A stretch of 64,000 nt of DNA. Origin: Paenalcaligenes hominis_A. Lineage in GTDB: Bacteria; Pseudomonadota; Gammaproteobacteria; Burkholderiales; Burkholderiaceae_B. The notes beneath the pieces were generated by a model. The model saw only the letters and a program-made list of their open reading frames with translations, was not told the DNA's origin and ran no database searches. Of this stretch, positions 51,648 through 60,388 are shown piece after piece. Numbering within the stretch: position 1 is the first letter of the stretch; each line of letters opens with the position of its first letter. Position numbers and translations under genes: made by a program. The stretch is from contig NZ_JBGJKZ010000003.1 of the NCBI RefSeq assembly GCF_041359055.1, forward strand, positions 310,001 through 374,000, written 5' to 3'.

Positions 51648-52475
51648 TTATTGACGTTGAGTTCGTTGGTCAGGAGCTTCAGTGATGTAATTGCTGCGCC
51701 ATGGGTTTATGTCAAGGCCACCCCGACGAGTATAACGGGCCATGACAAATAATTGATCGGGTTGGCAACGTTGCATTAAGTCATGATACATACGCTCTAC
51801 ACAGTGTTCGTGAAACTCAGTATGTTTTCTAAATGACACGATATAACGAAGCAAGGCAGCGTGATCAATAGCAGTCCCCGTGTAGCTGATTTGGACCGTT
51901 CCCCAATCGGGTTGTCCCGTAACAGGGCAGTTTGATTTAAGTAAATGGGACACCAAGGTTTCAGTAACCAAGCCGTTCTCGTTATTGCAGCGCAATAACT
52001 CAGGAGTTGGTTGATAGTGTGTAATGTCTACATCTAATTGATCTATGCATTGCCCATCAAGAGTTTGAGCACGAGGACCTTGATAATCTTCTAATAAATA
52101 CAAATCCACGTGGACGTCAGATTGGGTTAGAGCAGATAGGTCCTGCACTAAAAGGGCTTCTACATCCGCCAACTCATTAAAGTGGGTTTCATTAAACGAA
52201 TTTAAATACAATTTAAATGATTTGGATTCCACCAGAAATGGGCTGTGCCATGGAAAAGCAAAGCGTCCAATAGCCACTATGGGTTTGCCTTTTGCATTAA
52301 GCCACGATATTTCATACGCGTACCAAATATCTTGGCCTAGCCAGTTTTCGGGAATAGTGAGCTGGCTGCGATTGGGCGCTCTTTCTATGGCAAACAGCAC
52401 GCTGGGGTCGTAGCGAGTTGGGTACTGAACCTCATGACCTAAAGGTGAATCAGAGACGGAGTGGGATGAGCTCAT
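51648..52475 (-). CDS. queF: NADPH-dependent 7-cyano-7-deazaguanine reductase QueF
   Basis: Reduces preQ0 to preQ1 in queuosine synthesis (275 residues, the long two-domain type). The tunnelling-fold domain shows the E-S-K-S-F-K-L-Y-L-N-S motif near residue 90 and the catalytic Cys in LLKSNCPVTGQPDWGTVQI near 190, with the conserved Asp in PDWG. Monocistronic, divergent from aceA. Confidence 0.95.
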   Translation of the reverse strand: MSSSHSVSDSPLGHEVQYPTRYDPSVLFAIERAPNRSQLTIPENWLGQDIWYAYEISWLNAKGKPIVAIGRFAFPWHSPFLVESKSFKLYLNSFNETHFNELADVEALLVQDLSALTQSDVHVDLYLLEDYQGPRAQTLDGQCIDQLDVDITHYQPTPELLRCNNENGLVTETLVSHLLKSNCPVTGQPDWGTVQISYTGTAIDHAALLRYIVSFRKHTEFHEHCVERMYHDLMQRCQPDQLFVMARYTRRGGLDINPWRSNYITEAPDQRTQRQ

Positions 52476-52517
52476 AATATATTCTAAAAAATGGGACAGA
52501 TTGTATCTATTTCATTA

Positions 52518-52600
52518 TGTGAAATCTATATCTTGCATTGTGAAATTGCTACGTTGCACTGCCGCATAAAAATTTCCACAATAAGGTTATTTGTTTCACA
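52518..52600. promoter_or_regulatory. Repeated TGTGAAA motifs in the queF-aceA spacer
   Basis: TGTGAAAT occurs at 52518-52525 and 52539-52546, exactly 21 bases apart (two helical turns), and the inverse GTTTCACA at 52593-52600. They lie in the 276-base A/T-rich divergent spacer and are candidates for a regulator of aceA. The factor is unknown. A ribosome binding site (GGAG) precedes aceA. Confidence 0.35.
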
Positions 52601-52751
52601 TCACGAAACGAATGTTTTAACTCATTGATTTTAAACGATTTAATAAATAGTCTTATATAAGATATAAGTGTAGATTGCTCTGCATTATTTACGTAGAATT
52701 TAACTCATACCCAATGCAAATTTAACTGTCTAATTAAACACGGAGATAAAC

Positions 52752-54071
52752 ATGAGTAACCGAGAAACAGAGATTCGCAATCTACAAAAAGAATGGGCTG
52801 AAAATCCACGTTGGCAAGGCATCAAGCGCAACTATAGCGCCGAAGACGTTGTACGTTTGCGCGGTTCAATGGTTGAAGAGCATACCTTAGCACGACGCGG
52901 TGCTGAAAAACTATGGCGTTTAGTGAACGAAGAGCCGTTCATTAATAGCTTAGGTGCATTGTCTGGAAACCAAGCTATGCAACAAGTTAAAGCTGGCTTG
53001 AAAGCCATCTACTTGTCAGGCTGGCAAGTTGCTGGTGATGCCAACTTGGCAGGTGAAATGTATCCCGACCAGTCCTTGTATCCTATCAACTCGGTACCTC
53101 AAGTCGTTAACCGCATTAATAATGCTCTACGTCGTTGCGATCAGATCCAGTGGTCCGAAGGCTTAAACCCTGGTGATGAGGGTTACACAGACTATTTTGC
53201 ACCTATCGTAGCCGATGCGGAAGCAGGTTTTGGTGGGGTGTTGAATGCCTTCGAGCTCATGAAAGCCATGATTACGGCTGGGGCATCCGGCGTGCACTTT
53301 GAAGACCAATTGGCCGCTGTTAAAAAATGTGGTCACCTAGGGGGCAAAGTTTTAGTACCAACACGCGAAGCCATCTCCAAGCTCACCGCTGCCCGCTTAG
53401 CTGCAGACGTGTTAAATGTACCTACATTATTGCTGGCACGCACAGATGCTGATGCAGCCGACTTAGTGACAAGCGACGTAGACGAGAACGATCGTCCATT
53501 TATTACAGGTGAACGTACCGTTGAAGGCTTCTTCCGTACACGCCCAGGTATTGAGCAAGCCATTTCACGTGGTCTCGCCTATGCACCATACGCTGATTTG
53601 ATCTGGTGCGAAACCGCAACGCCAGATTTAGAGTATGCCCGTCAGTTTGCAGAAGCGATTCACCGTCAATTCCCCGGCAAGTTGCTTGCTTATAACTGCT
53701 CACCTTCTTTTAACTGGAAGAAAAACTTAGATGACGCCACTATTGCTAAGTTCCAACGTGAGCTGGGTGCTATGGGTTACAAATATCAGTTCATTACACT
53801 CGCTGGCTTCCACTCCTTGAACTACGGCATGTTCGACTTGGCATACGGTTATGCCCGTGAAAACATGACTGCTTTTGTAAACCTACAAGAGCGTGAGTTT
53901 GCAGCAGCTGAGCGTGGCTTTACTGCCGTTCGCCACCAGCGTGAAGTGGGTACAGGTTATTTTGATGCCGTTACACAAACTATCGAAGGCGGTCAGTCAT
54001 CGACCACAGCGTTAGTTGGCTCCACTGAGGCAGCTCAATTCTATGCCGCAGAGGCCGAAGCACAAGCTTAA
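52752..54071 (+). CDS. aceA: Isocitrate lyase
   Basis: First enzyme of the glyoxylate shunt (439 residues), cleaving isocitrate to succinate and glyoxylate. The active-site loop is VKKCGHLGGKVLVPTREAI near residue 195, and LLARTDADAADLVTSD and ADLIWCETATPDL are also family segments. No aceB neighbour is present in the window. It lets the cell grow on the acetyl-CoA released by phenylacetate or fatty-acid breakdown. Confidence 0.97.
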   Translation: MSNRETEIRNLQKEWAENPRWQGIKRNYSAEDVVRLRGSMVEEHTLARRGAEKLWRLVNEEPFINSLGALSGNQAMQQVKAGLKAIYLSGWQVAGDANLAGEMYPDQSLYPINSVPQVVNRINNALRRCDQIQWSEGLNPGDEGYTDYFAPIVADAEAGFGGVLNAFELMKAMITAGASGVHFEDQLAAVKKCGHLGGKVLVPTREAISKLTAARLAADVLNVPTLLLARTDADAADLVTSDVDENDRPFITGERTVEGFFRTRPGIEQAISRGLAYAPYADLIWCETATPDLEYARQFAEAIHRQFPGKLLAYNCSPSFNWKKNLDDATIAKFQRELGAMGYKYQFITLAGFHSLNYGMFDLAYGYARENMTAFVNLQEREFAAAERGFTAVRHQREVGTGYFDAVTQTIEGGQSSTTALVGSTEAAQFYAAEAEAQA

Positions 54072-54120
54072 GTGGTGTTGAATTAGAGACAAAAAGGAAA
54101 GCGAGTTGTAGTCTTAGTCT

Positions 54121-54157
54121 AGAAGCCCTTACACTATAGAGGTAGGGGCTTCTTTTT
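54121..54157 (+). terminator. Terminator after aceA
   Basis: AGAAGCCC pairs with GGGGCTTCT, with an inner TAC/GTA, followed by Ts. Confidence 0.83.
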
Positions 54158-54180
54158 ATGGGTTGTCCCAGTTGCAATTT

Positions 54181-54243
54181 TATTTGGCTTAGGTCTAAAT
54201 TATTTGACTTAGGTCTAAAGACTATATTATTTGTTGCTATAAT
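54181..54243 (+). promoter_or_regulatory. Tandem 20-bp dyad repeat and extended -10 before the ccoI-like gene
   Basis: Two head-to-tail 20-bp units, 54181-54200 and 54201-54220, differ at only two positions; each contains the dyad TTAGGTCTAA. They are followed by TGCTATAAT (54235-54243), an extended -10 element. The expected transcript start is about five bases before the ATG at 54255, so the mRNA would be almost leaderless, and no ribosome binding site is visible. The repeats are probable operators for an unidentified regulator. They are not FNR sites. Confidence 0.5.
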
Positions 54244-54254
54244 ATAGTGTTCTT

Positions 54255-55214
54255 ATGCGCGCCTATTCTATTTTTACTATTCCTGCCGAATTATCCACAG
54301 CCGACCGATTATATCGCCGGCGTATGTTAGCTCGTCTTGGGTTAGCGTGGCTAATGATGATGCAGGTAATGACTTTGGCGTTTCCGGGCTATTTGCGATC
54401 CGATTCCATGCAGCCTGATACGCTAGAAACCTTAGACGCGGCTATTTACCTAATGAACTGGGCTGCCCTAGTTCTGACTGTGCCAGTTGTTTTATATTGC
54501 GCCATTCCTATTTGGCAGGGCGCAGTACACAGTCTAAAACAAGGGCGTATAGGCATGGATGTGCCCGTAGCCCTTGGCATTGTTGTTGCCTTTATCCCTA
54601 GCGTTATCACCACTTGGACAGGGGTGGGCGAAGTCTATTTCGACTCTGTCACCATGTTTGTGGCTTTTTTATTAACCGCTAGGTACCTAGAGTTGTGTGC
54701 CCGTCAGTCCATCCATCAGGGCCAAGCACACACTTATATTGAACATTTACGTACTGCTCTAACACGAGATTCTAATAAACTCGCATTCTGGTTCGTGTTA
54801 ATTCAAGTAGTACTGGCTCTTGGCTTAGGAGTGGTTTGGTTTTATTATAAACCTGAGCACGCTGTAGCCGTGGTAGTCGCTTTATTTGTTATGAGTTGCC
54901 CCTGTGCTTTATCTATGGCAGTGCCTACTGCTGTGGCCTCAGCGCATGCGGGGGTCAGTATTAAACCGGCCGAAACTCAGTCTGAGCTTGATTCTGTCGC
55001 TCAGAAAACCACTTCTATTTCCAGACAAAATTTGTATGGCTCTATAGCCTGGCATCTCTTGATGACGCCTTTAGCTGCTATAGGTTTGGTTGCACCTTGG
55101 GTAGCAGCGATTTCTATGCTGCTGTCTTCGCTTCTGGTTGCGTATAATTCTTGGCGACTTTATCGCCAGCGTTTAGCTCAAGCAACACAACAAGCGCTTA
55201 ATGCGGTGGTGTAA
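54255..55214 (+). CDS. CcoI-like P1B-ATPase membrane domain lacking catalytic domains
   Basis: A 319-residue membrane protein at the normal place of ccoI (copper P1B-ATPase for cbb3 oxidase), directly before ccoS. It retains the CcoI transmembrane part: RRRMLARLGLAWLMMMQVMT, IPIWQGAVHSLKQGRIGMDV followed by PVALGIVV, VYFDSVTMFVAFLLTARYLE, the ion-binding CPC in VMSCPCALSMAVPTAVASA, and the last two helices after SRQNLY. Missing are the N-terminal metal-binding domain, the actuator domain with TGE (replaced by about 25 residues after ARYLELCARQ), and the whole P/N domain with DKTGT and GDGxND (replaced by about 25 residues after AHAGVSI). The frame is intact with ordinary codon use. It cannot hydrolyse ATP; it may be a passive copper channel, a chaperone scaffold or a decaying remnant. 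Confidence 0.8.
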   Translation: MRAYSIFTIPAELSTADRLYRRRMLARLGLAWLMMMQVMTLAFPGYLRSDSMQPDTLETLDAAIYLMNWAALVLTVPVVLYCAIPIWQGAVHSLKQGRIGMDVPVALGIVVAFIPSVITTWTGVGEVYFDSVTMFVAFLLTARYLELCARQSIHQGQAHTYIEHLRTALTRDSNKLAFWFVLIQVVLALGLGVVWFYYKPEHAVAVVVALFVMSCPCALSMAVPTAVASAHAGVSIKPAETQSELDSVAQKTTSISRQNLYGSIAWHLLMTPLAAIGLVAPWVAAISMLLSSLLVAYNSWRLYRQRLAQATQQALNAVV

Positions 55215-55216
55215 AC

Positions 55217-55381
55217 ATGCTTGACTCAATGTTCTTATTGATTCCTTTGTCTTTGCTATTTGTGTTGTTTATTGCAGTGGCATTATGGTGGGCCGTTTTT
55301 TCAGGTCAATTCGAGGACACCAATAAGGAAGGCGAGTCCATACTCAAGGATGACGATAGTACCGACACGAACGAAAAGTAA
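55217..55381 (+). CDS. ccoS: cbb3-type cytochrome oxidase assembly protein CcoS
   Basis: A 54-residue single-helix membrane protein: MLDSMFLLIPLSLLFVLFIA then LWWAVFSGQFEDTNKEGESI and an acidic tail with ILKDDD. The helix followed by W-A-V-x-S-G-Q-F-(D/E)-D is the CcoS hallmark. CcoS is needed to insert cofactors into CcoN. Two bases after the ccoI-like gene, as in the standard ccoGHIS layout. Confidence 0.92.
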   Translation: MLDSMFLLIPLSLLFVLFIAVALWWAVFSGQFEDTNKEGESILKDDDSTDTNEK

Positions 55382-55397
55382 CGTGCTGATACATTCG

Positions 55398-55411
55398 TTG
55401 AAAATAATCTA
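55398..55411 (+). promoter_or_regulatory. FNR-type box upstream of ccoN
   Basis: TTGAAAATAATCTA matches TTGAT-N4-ATCAA in 8 of 10 positions. About 21 bases downstream TTACTA/TACTAC could serve as the -10. The 184-base ccoS-ccoN spacer has no gene. Low-oxygen activation of cbb3 oxidase by FNR/Anr is well established in related bacteria; the site here is a moderate match. Confidence 0.55.
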
Positions 55412-55565
55412 ATAGTCAAGGGGGTTTTCGCTTACTACCAACTAGTGGGTTATATGCTTATATGAAAGTGTTATGATGCGGAGCACGTAACATAGCCGAA
55501 TAGTGGGCAATACCATTCGGCAAAATAGTTTGTAATTAACATTTGTTCAAAATGAGGGGAAGCAA

Positions 55566-57053
55566 ATGGGCACTTCCGATGTAGTCGGAAAACAGGCCGA
55601 AGCCTTCAACTATGGAGTAGTACGACAGTTTGCCGTTATGTCCGTAGTGTGGGCTGTAGTTGGTATGGGGGTCGGTGTACTGATCGCCTTACAACTCATC
55701 TGGCCTGAACTTAACTTCGAGACACCATGGTTTACATACGGACGTATTCGTCCTTTGCATACCAACTTGGTGATTTTTGCATTTGGCGGTAGCGCGTTAT
55801 TCGCTACGTCCTACTATGTGGCACAACGTACCTGTCAAACACGTTTGTTTGCAGGGCCTTTGGCAACGTTCACATTTTGGGGCTGGCAGCTAGCTATGGT
55901 GGGGGCTTTGCTAACTTTGCCCCAAGGCTTTACTAGCAGCAAAGAATACGCCGAACTTGAATGGCCAATCGACTTGTTGATTCTTGCTGTGTGGGTCAGT
56001 TACCTAATCGTGTTCTTTGGCACATTGGTAAAACGTCGTGTTAACCACATCTACGTAGCCAACTGGTTCTTTGGGGCATTCATTATCGTGATTGCTGTCT
56101 TGCACATCTTTAACAACATGGAGTTACCTGTATCTCTATGGAAGTCTTACTCTGCTTATGCTGGGGTACAAGACGCGATGGTGCAATGGTGGTATGGGCA
56201 TAACGCAGTGGGTTTCTTCTTAACCACTAGCTTCTTAGGGATGATGTATTACTTCGTACCTAAACAAGCACAGCGGCCTATCTACTCGTATCGTTTATCT
56301 ATTGTTCACTTCTGGGCACTAGCATTTACCTACATGTGGGCCGGTTCGCACCACTTGCATTTCACTTCCTTGCCCGACTGGACACAGTCTCTAGGTATGG
56401 CTTTCTCATTGATTTTATTGGCTCCATCTTGGGGCGGTATGATCAACGGGATCATGACCTTATCGGGTGCTTGGAACCGTCTGCGCACTGATCCTATTTT
56501 GAAGTTCTTGGTAGTTGCCATTTCCTTCTATGGTATGTCTACGTTTGAAGGCTCCATGATGGCTATTCGTACCGTGAACTCTTTGTCCCATTACACAGAT
56601 TGGACAGTAGGTCACGTTCACTCCGGTGCTCTAGGTTGGGTTGCTATGGTGACGTTTGGTTCACTGTACTACATGATTCCACGTTTGTATGGTCGTGTCG
56701 GTATGGCTAAACCCCAATGGGTAGAGTTGCACTTCTGGTTAGCAACATTAGGCGTGGTGCTTTACATCTCCGCCATGTGGATTTCCGGTGTGATGCAGGG
56801 TCTGATGTGGCGTGCGACTGGCGAAGACGGCATGTTAATTTACAGCTTTGTTGAAGGCGTAAAAGCAACCTATCCGTTCTATGCGATCCGAGCTCTAGGC
56901 GGCATTATGTTCTTGTCTGGTGCGATCATTATGTTGGTTAACACCCTCATGACAATTAAAGGTCAGCCCCGTGTTAATCCTGTAGTACCTCTAAAAAGCC
57001 CTGATGCACGCGATGCAGGCCTAGTAGGTGCTAGCGAAATTGCTGCAGGTTAA
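55566..57053 (+). CDS. ccoN: cbb3-type cytochrome c oxidase subunit I CcoN
   Basis: Catalytic haem-copper subunit (495 residues, about 12 helices). It carries haem b, haem b3 and CuB. Likely ligands are in IRPLHTNLVIFAFGG (low-spin haem His), WYGHNAVGFFLT (CuB His and the cross-linking region), GSHHLHFTS (CuB His pair) and GHVHSGALGW (haem His ligands). GAGGGGAAG is just before the ATG. The oxidase has high oxygen affinity. Confidence 0.97.
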   Translation: MGTSDVVGKQAEAFNYGVVRQFAVMSVVWAVVGMGVGVLIALQLIWPELNFETPWFTYGRIRPLHTNLVIFAFGGSALFATSYYVAQRTCQTRLFAGPLATFTFWGWQLAMVGALLTLPQGFTSSKEYAELEWPIDLLILAVWVSYLIVFFGTLVKRRVNHIYVANWFFGAFIIVIAVLHIFNNMELPVSLWKSYSAYAGVQDAMVQWWYGHNAVGFFLTTSFLGMMYYFVPKQAQRPIYSYRLSIVHFWALAFTYMWAGSHHLHFTSLPDWTQSLGMAFSLILLAPSWGGMINGIMTLSGAWNRLRTDPILKFLVVAISFYGMSTFEGSMMAIRTVNSLSHYTDWTVGHVHSGALGWVAMVTFGSLYYMIPRLYGRVGMAKPQWVELHFWLATLGVVLYISAMWISGVMQGLMWRATGEDGMLIYSFVEGVKATYPFYAIRALGGIMFLSGAIIMLVNTLMTIKGQPRVNPVVPLKSPDARDAGLVGASEIAAG

Positions 57054-57063
57054 GGATAGATCA

Positions 57064-57723
57064 ATGTCTAACGAGAAGAAAAAGTTTTTTTCCCATGCAA
57101 CGGTGGAAACGAACGTTGGCTTATTGATGATTTGTACTCTCATCGTGATTGCGATGGCGGGTTTGGTGCAGATCGTGCCTCTGTTCTTCCAACATTCAAC
57201 TACTACTCCAACCGAAGGCGTTACCCCGTATGAGCCATTACGTTTGATGGGGCGTGATATCTACATTCGCGAAGGCTGTGTAGGTTGTCACTCCCAACAA
57301 GTCCGCATGTTGGAATCCGAAGTACGTCGTTACGGTCCTTACTCCTTAGCGGGTGAGTCCGTTTACGATCATCCTTTCCTATGGGGTTCCAAGCGTACTG
57401 GTCCAGACTTGGCTCGTGTTGGTCAGCGCTATACCGACGAATGGCATCGTATTCACTTGCGTAACCCACGTGATGTGGTGCGTGAGTCCAATATGCCAGC
57501 GTATCCTTGGTTGCAACGCAATACAGTAGAAGGGGCAAACATTCAAAAACGTATGGAAGTCCTACGTAAACTGGGTGTTCCTTATACTGACGAAGAAATT
57601 GCTAAAGCTCCCGAGGCGCTAAAAGGCAAAACGGAAGAAGATGCATTGGTGGCTTATTTACAAGGTTTAGGAGTCCAAGGGCGCGCCGCTGCTGAAGCAG
57701 CTGTAGCCGAAGGGAGATACTAA
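57064..57723 (+). CDS. ccoO: cbb3-type cytochrome c oxidase subunit II CcoO
   Basis: Membrane-anchored monohaem cytochrome c (219 residues). One N-terminal helix (NVGLLMICTLIVIAMAGLVQ) and the haem site EGCVGCHSQQVRMLESE with a distal Met in SNMPAYPWL. I place the start at ATG 57064, ten bases after ccoN, rather than at an upstream in-frame ATG inside ccoN. Overlaps ccoQ by one base. Confidence 0.96.
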   Translation: MSNEKKKFFSHATVETNVGLLMICTLIVIAMAGLVQIVPLFFQHSTTTPTEGVTPYEPLRLMGRDIYIREGCVGCHSQQVRMLESEVRRYGPYSLAGESVYDHPFLWGSKRTGPDLARVGQRYTDEWHRIHLRNPRDVVRESNMPAYPWLQRNTVEGANIQKRMEVLRKLGVPYTDEEIAKAPEALKGKTEEDALVAYLQGLGVQGRAAAEAAVAEGRY

Positions 57724-57902
57724 TGATTGGCGTCTTAAATGGAATTGCCACAGCATTAGCTTTAATAACCTTTTTAGGAATCATTGTTTGGGCATGGTCT
57801 AAAGGCCGTGCCAAAGCAAACGATGAAGCGTCTAGGCTGCCTTTCGACCTGCCCGATGAGGAAGAGGTCGTAAGGCAGAAAGTAGGGGATTCGAATGAAT
57901 GA
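57723..57902 (+). CDS. ccoQ: cbb3-type cytochrome oxidase subunit CcoQ
   Basis: A 59-residue single-helix protein (MIGVLNGIATALALITFLGI, then IVWAWSKGRAKANDEASRLP and an acidic tail) that stabilises the oxidase. Position between ccoO and ccoP, the one-base TAATG overlap with ccoO and the eight-base overlap with ccoP identify it; W-A-W-S followed by a basic then acidic tail is typical of FixQ/CcoQ. Confidence 0.9.
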   Translation: MIGVLNGIATALALITFLGIIVWAWSKGRAKANDEASRLPFDLPDEEEVVRQKVGDSNE

Positions 57903-58800
57903 ATTTTTCAGCGTAGGCTGGAGCATTTGGATTACAGCCATTGCCCTTGGTGGGGTGGTGTTCTGTTTATTTGTGCTCATTAGCCAGATAAAGGGCCAGC
58001 CCAAAAAGGGCGAGGTCATCAGTGACACAGGTCACAATTGGGATGGTATTACTGAATACGATACACCGTTACCGCGCTGGTGGGTGTCAATGTATTTGAT
58101 TCTAAGCGCTATTGCTTTAGCGTATATGTTTCTCTATCCGGCTTTGGGGTCTTATGATGGTTTGTTGGGTACGAACCAGGCCAAAGAGGTACGTTTAGCC
58201 CAAGAGGAAATCGAAGCACGTGTTCAGCCGGTCTATCAGAAGTATGCAGAAATGCCCATTACTGATATTGCCAAAGACGACGATGCTCGTGCCATTGGTC
58301 AGCGTTTATTCTTAAACAACTGTGCGCAATGTCACGGCTCGGATGCCCAAGGTAGTCCGTCTTTCCCAAACTTGTCTGATGATTCATGGTTATGGGGTGG
58401 TGAGCCAGAGCAAATCTTACAGACCATCACTAATGGTCGTCGTGGGATTATGCCTGCACATAATGCGATGATGACTCCTGCTCAGGCTTCAGAAATCGCA
58501 CAGTATGTGCGCTCTTTCAGCAACTTGGCTCATGATCAAACGCGCGTAGTTCCAGGTAAAAAACTTTACGATCAGTTCTGTGTCGCTTGTCACGGTGCCG
58601 AAGGTAAAGGTAATCAGATGTTAGGGGCTCCTAACCTAACAGACAGCGCTTGGCTCTACGGTAGCTCCGAAGACACGATTGTGTACGGTATTTTAAATGG
58701 TCGTGATAACCAAATGCCCGCACAAAAAGACCATCTATCCCCAGAACAAATCCGCCTCTTGGCTGGTTGGGTTTGGGGTCTATCGAATGTAGAACAGTAA
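57895..58800 (+). CDS. ccoP: cbb3-type cytochrome c oxidase subunit III CcoP
   Basis: Membrane-bound dihaem cytochrome c (301 residues), the electron entry point of the oxidase. An N-terminal FixP domain with two helices is followed by two haem sites, NCAQCHGSDAQG near residue 141 and FCVACHGAEGKG near 227, each with a later Met ligand (GIMPAHNAMM and QMPAQKDHL). Confidence 0.96.
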   Translation: MNEFFSVGWSIWITAIALGGVVFCLFVLISQIKGQPKKGEVISDTGHNWDGITEYDTPLPRWWVSMYLILSAIALAYMFLYPALGSYDGLLGTNQAKEVRLAQEEIEARVQPVYQKYAEMPITDIAKDDDARAIGQRLFLNNCAQCHGSDAQGSPSFPNLSDDSWLWGGEPEQILQTITNGRRGIMPAHNAMMTPAQASEIAQYVRSFSNLAHDQTRVVPGKKLYDQFCVACHGAEGKGNQMLGAPNLTDSAWLYGSSEDTIVYGILNGRDNQMPAQKDHLSPEQIRLLAGWVWGLSNVEQ

Positions 58801-58807
58801 TACAGTT

Positions 58808-58843
58808 AAGGCTCCGTACCTAGGTTAGGTCAGGAGCCTTTTT
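58808..58843 (+). terminator. Terminator between ccoP and ccoG
   Basis: AAGGCTCC pairs with GGAGCCTT around a 17-base loop, followed by Ts. Confidence 0.78.
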
Positions 58844-58867
58844 ACCAATTGATTGAAGGTTTGTATC

Positions 58868-60379
58868 ATGAGTAGTGAAGCTCCTAAAGGACTCGATAAA
58901 ATGGGTCAAGACGCTGATCAAGTACCTGCTTGGCAGCCGCCTCGAATTGATAAACAGGCAGTTGTGGGAGCTTCACCACAACTAGAAAAAATTCTTCAGG
59001 ATGCCCATGGGAAAATTGTGGCGCGTTCCGTCACGGGGCATTTTGATCGTATACGGGTTGCATTAATCTGGATCACCCAGATTCTATTTTTTGGTTTGCC
59101 TTGGTTACAGTGGAATGGGCGTCAAGCTGTTCTCTTTGATCTGGGTGCCAGAAAATTCTATTTGTTCGGTATGGTGTTGTGGCCCCAAGATATTATTTAT
59201 CTGGCCATCTTGTTGATTATTTCAGCCTATGCGCTGTTTTTATTTACGGCAATTGCAGGACGCTTGTTCTGTGGTTACGCCTGTCCGCAGTCGGTCTACA
59301 CCAAAATTCTGATGTGGTTTGAGCTCAAGATCGAAGGGGATCGTGTTGCTCGTATCCGTTTGGCCGAAGCGCCCTGGAGCTGGCGCAAATTCCGCATAAA
59401 ATTCACTAAACACACGGTTTGGGTTTTATTTTCTTTATGGACCGGATTTACCTTTATTGGGTATTTTGCGCCCATCAGAGAACTACCCGGTGAGTTTATT
59501 CATCTCACATTAGGAACATGGCAATGGGTGTGGTTTTGGTTGTATAGTGCAGCCACATTAAGCTTTGCTGGCTTTTTGCGCGAATCCATTTGCCGTTATG
59601 CCTGTCCTTACGCACGCTTTCAAAGTGTGATGGTAGATGATGATACTTTTGTGGTTAGCTATGATTATGTGCGTGGTGAGCCCCGTGGCGCGCGCTCTAA
59701 AAAAGTGGATCATAAAGCCCAAGGAAAGGGCGACTGCATTAACTGTAGCTTGTGTGTGCAGGTCTGTCCTACTGGTATTGATATCCGAGAGGGTCTTCAG
59801 TACATGTGTATTGGCTGTGGTGCCTGTGTAGACGTCTGTAATCAAGTCATGGACAAAATGGGCTATGAGCCCGATTTGATTCGTTACACCTCAGGTCGTG
59901 CTATTAGCGAGGGTTTAACCCAAGATCAGGCTCGCAAGCGTATGTTCCGCCCACGTGTGCTGATTTACATAACTTTACTGGTATTAGTTAGCTTGGCTTT
60001 AGTGGTTTCCATGGCATTACGTGATACCTTGAAGATGAACATTATTCGTGATCGTGGCTTATTAGGGCGTGAAGTCGCGGGTGGTTTAATTGAAAACGTG
60101 TATCGCTTGCAATTGGTGAACGCTGCCGAGGAACCTCTGACTATTCAGTTGTCAGCAGATGGTATTGCTCAAATCAAAATCAAGCGTGCAGATAATGGCA
60201 AAGATACTATTGTGTTGCCAGCATCCTCTACTGAACTTGTTCCTGTGGTTGTGCAAATTCCGTCTGATAGTGGTCTGAGCAGTGGCATGCATGCGATAGA
60301 AATTCGTGCCGATGCCGTATCTGGGCAGCGTCAAACTACGCATGCCAAAGACAGTTCTAATTTTTATATTCCCCAATAA
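58868..60379 (+). CDS. ccoG: Cytochrome c oxidase accessory protein CcoG
   Basis: Membrane iron-sulfur protein (503 residues) that reduces copper for cbb3 assembly. About five helices plus cysteine clusters: CGYACPQSVY, CRYACPYARF, and a two-[4Fe-4S] ferredoxin part CINCSLCVQVCP and CIGCGACVDVC. A periplasmic Ig-like C-terminal domain (FixG C-term) follows from about residue 385. GAAGG eight bases upstream marks ATG 58868 rather than an earlier TTG. Nine bases before the fixH-like gene. Confidence 0.94.
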   Translation: MSSEAPKGLDKMGQDADQVPAWQPPRIDKQAVVGASPQLEKILQDAHGKIVARSVTGHFDRIRVALIWITQILFFGLPWLQWNGRQAVLFDLGARKFYLFGMVLWPQDIIYLAILLIISAYALFLFTAIAGRLFCGYACPQSVYTKILMWFELKIEGDRVARIRLAEAPWSWRKFRIKFTKHTVWVLFSLWTGFTFIGYFAPIRELPGEFIHLTLGTWQWVWFWLYSAATLSFAGFLRESICRYACPYARFQSVMVDDDTFVVSYDYVRGEPRGARSKKVDHKAQGKGDCINCSLCVQVCPTGIDIREGLQYMCIGCGACVDVCNQVMDKMGYEPDLIRYTSGRAISEGLTQDQARKRMFRPRVLIYITLLVLVSLALVVSMALRDTLKMNIIRDRGLLGREVAGGLIENVYRLQLVNAAEEPLTIQLSADGIAQIKIKRADNGKDTIVLPASSTELVPVVVQIPSDSGLSSGMHAIEIRADAVSGQRQTTHAKDSSNFYIPQ

Positions 60380-60388
60380 GGAGTTGCT

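Noticed and set aside
57895..58050. Possible rearranged fusion of ccoQ and ccoP
   Set aside because: The two frames overlap by only eight bases and each has its own start; this is the ordinary cco arrangement.
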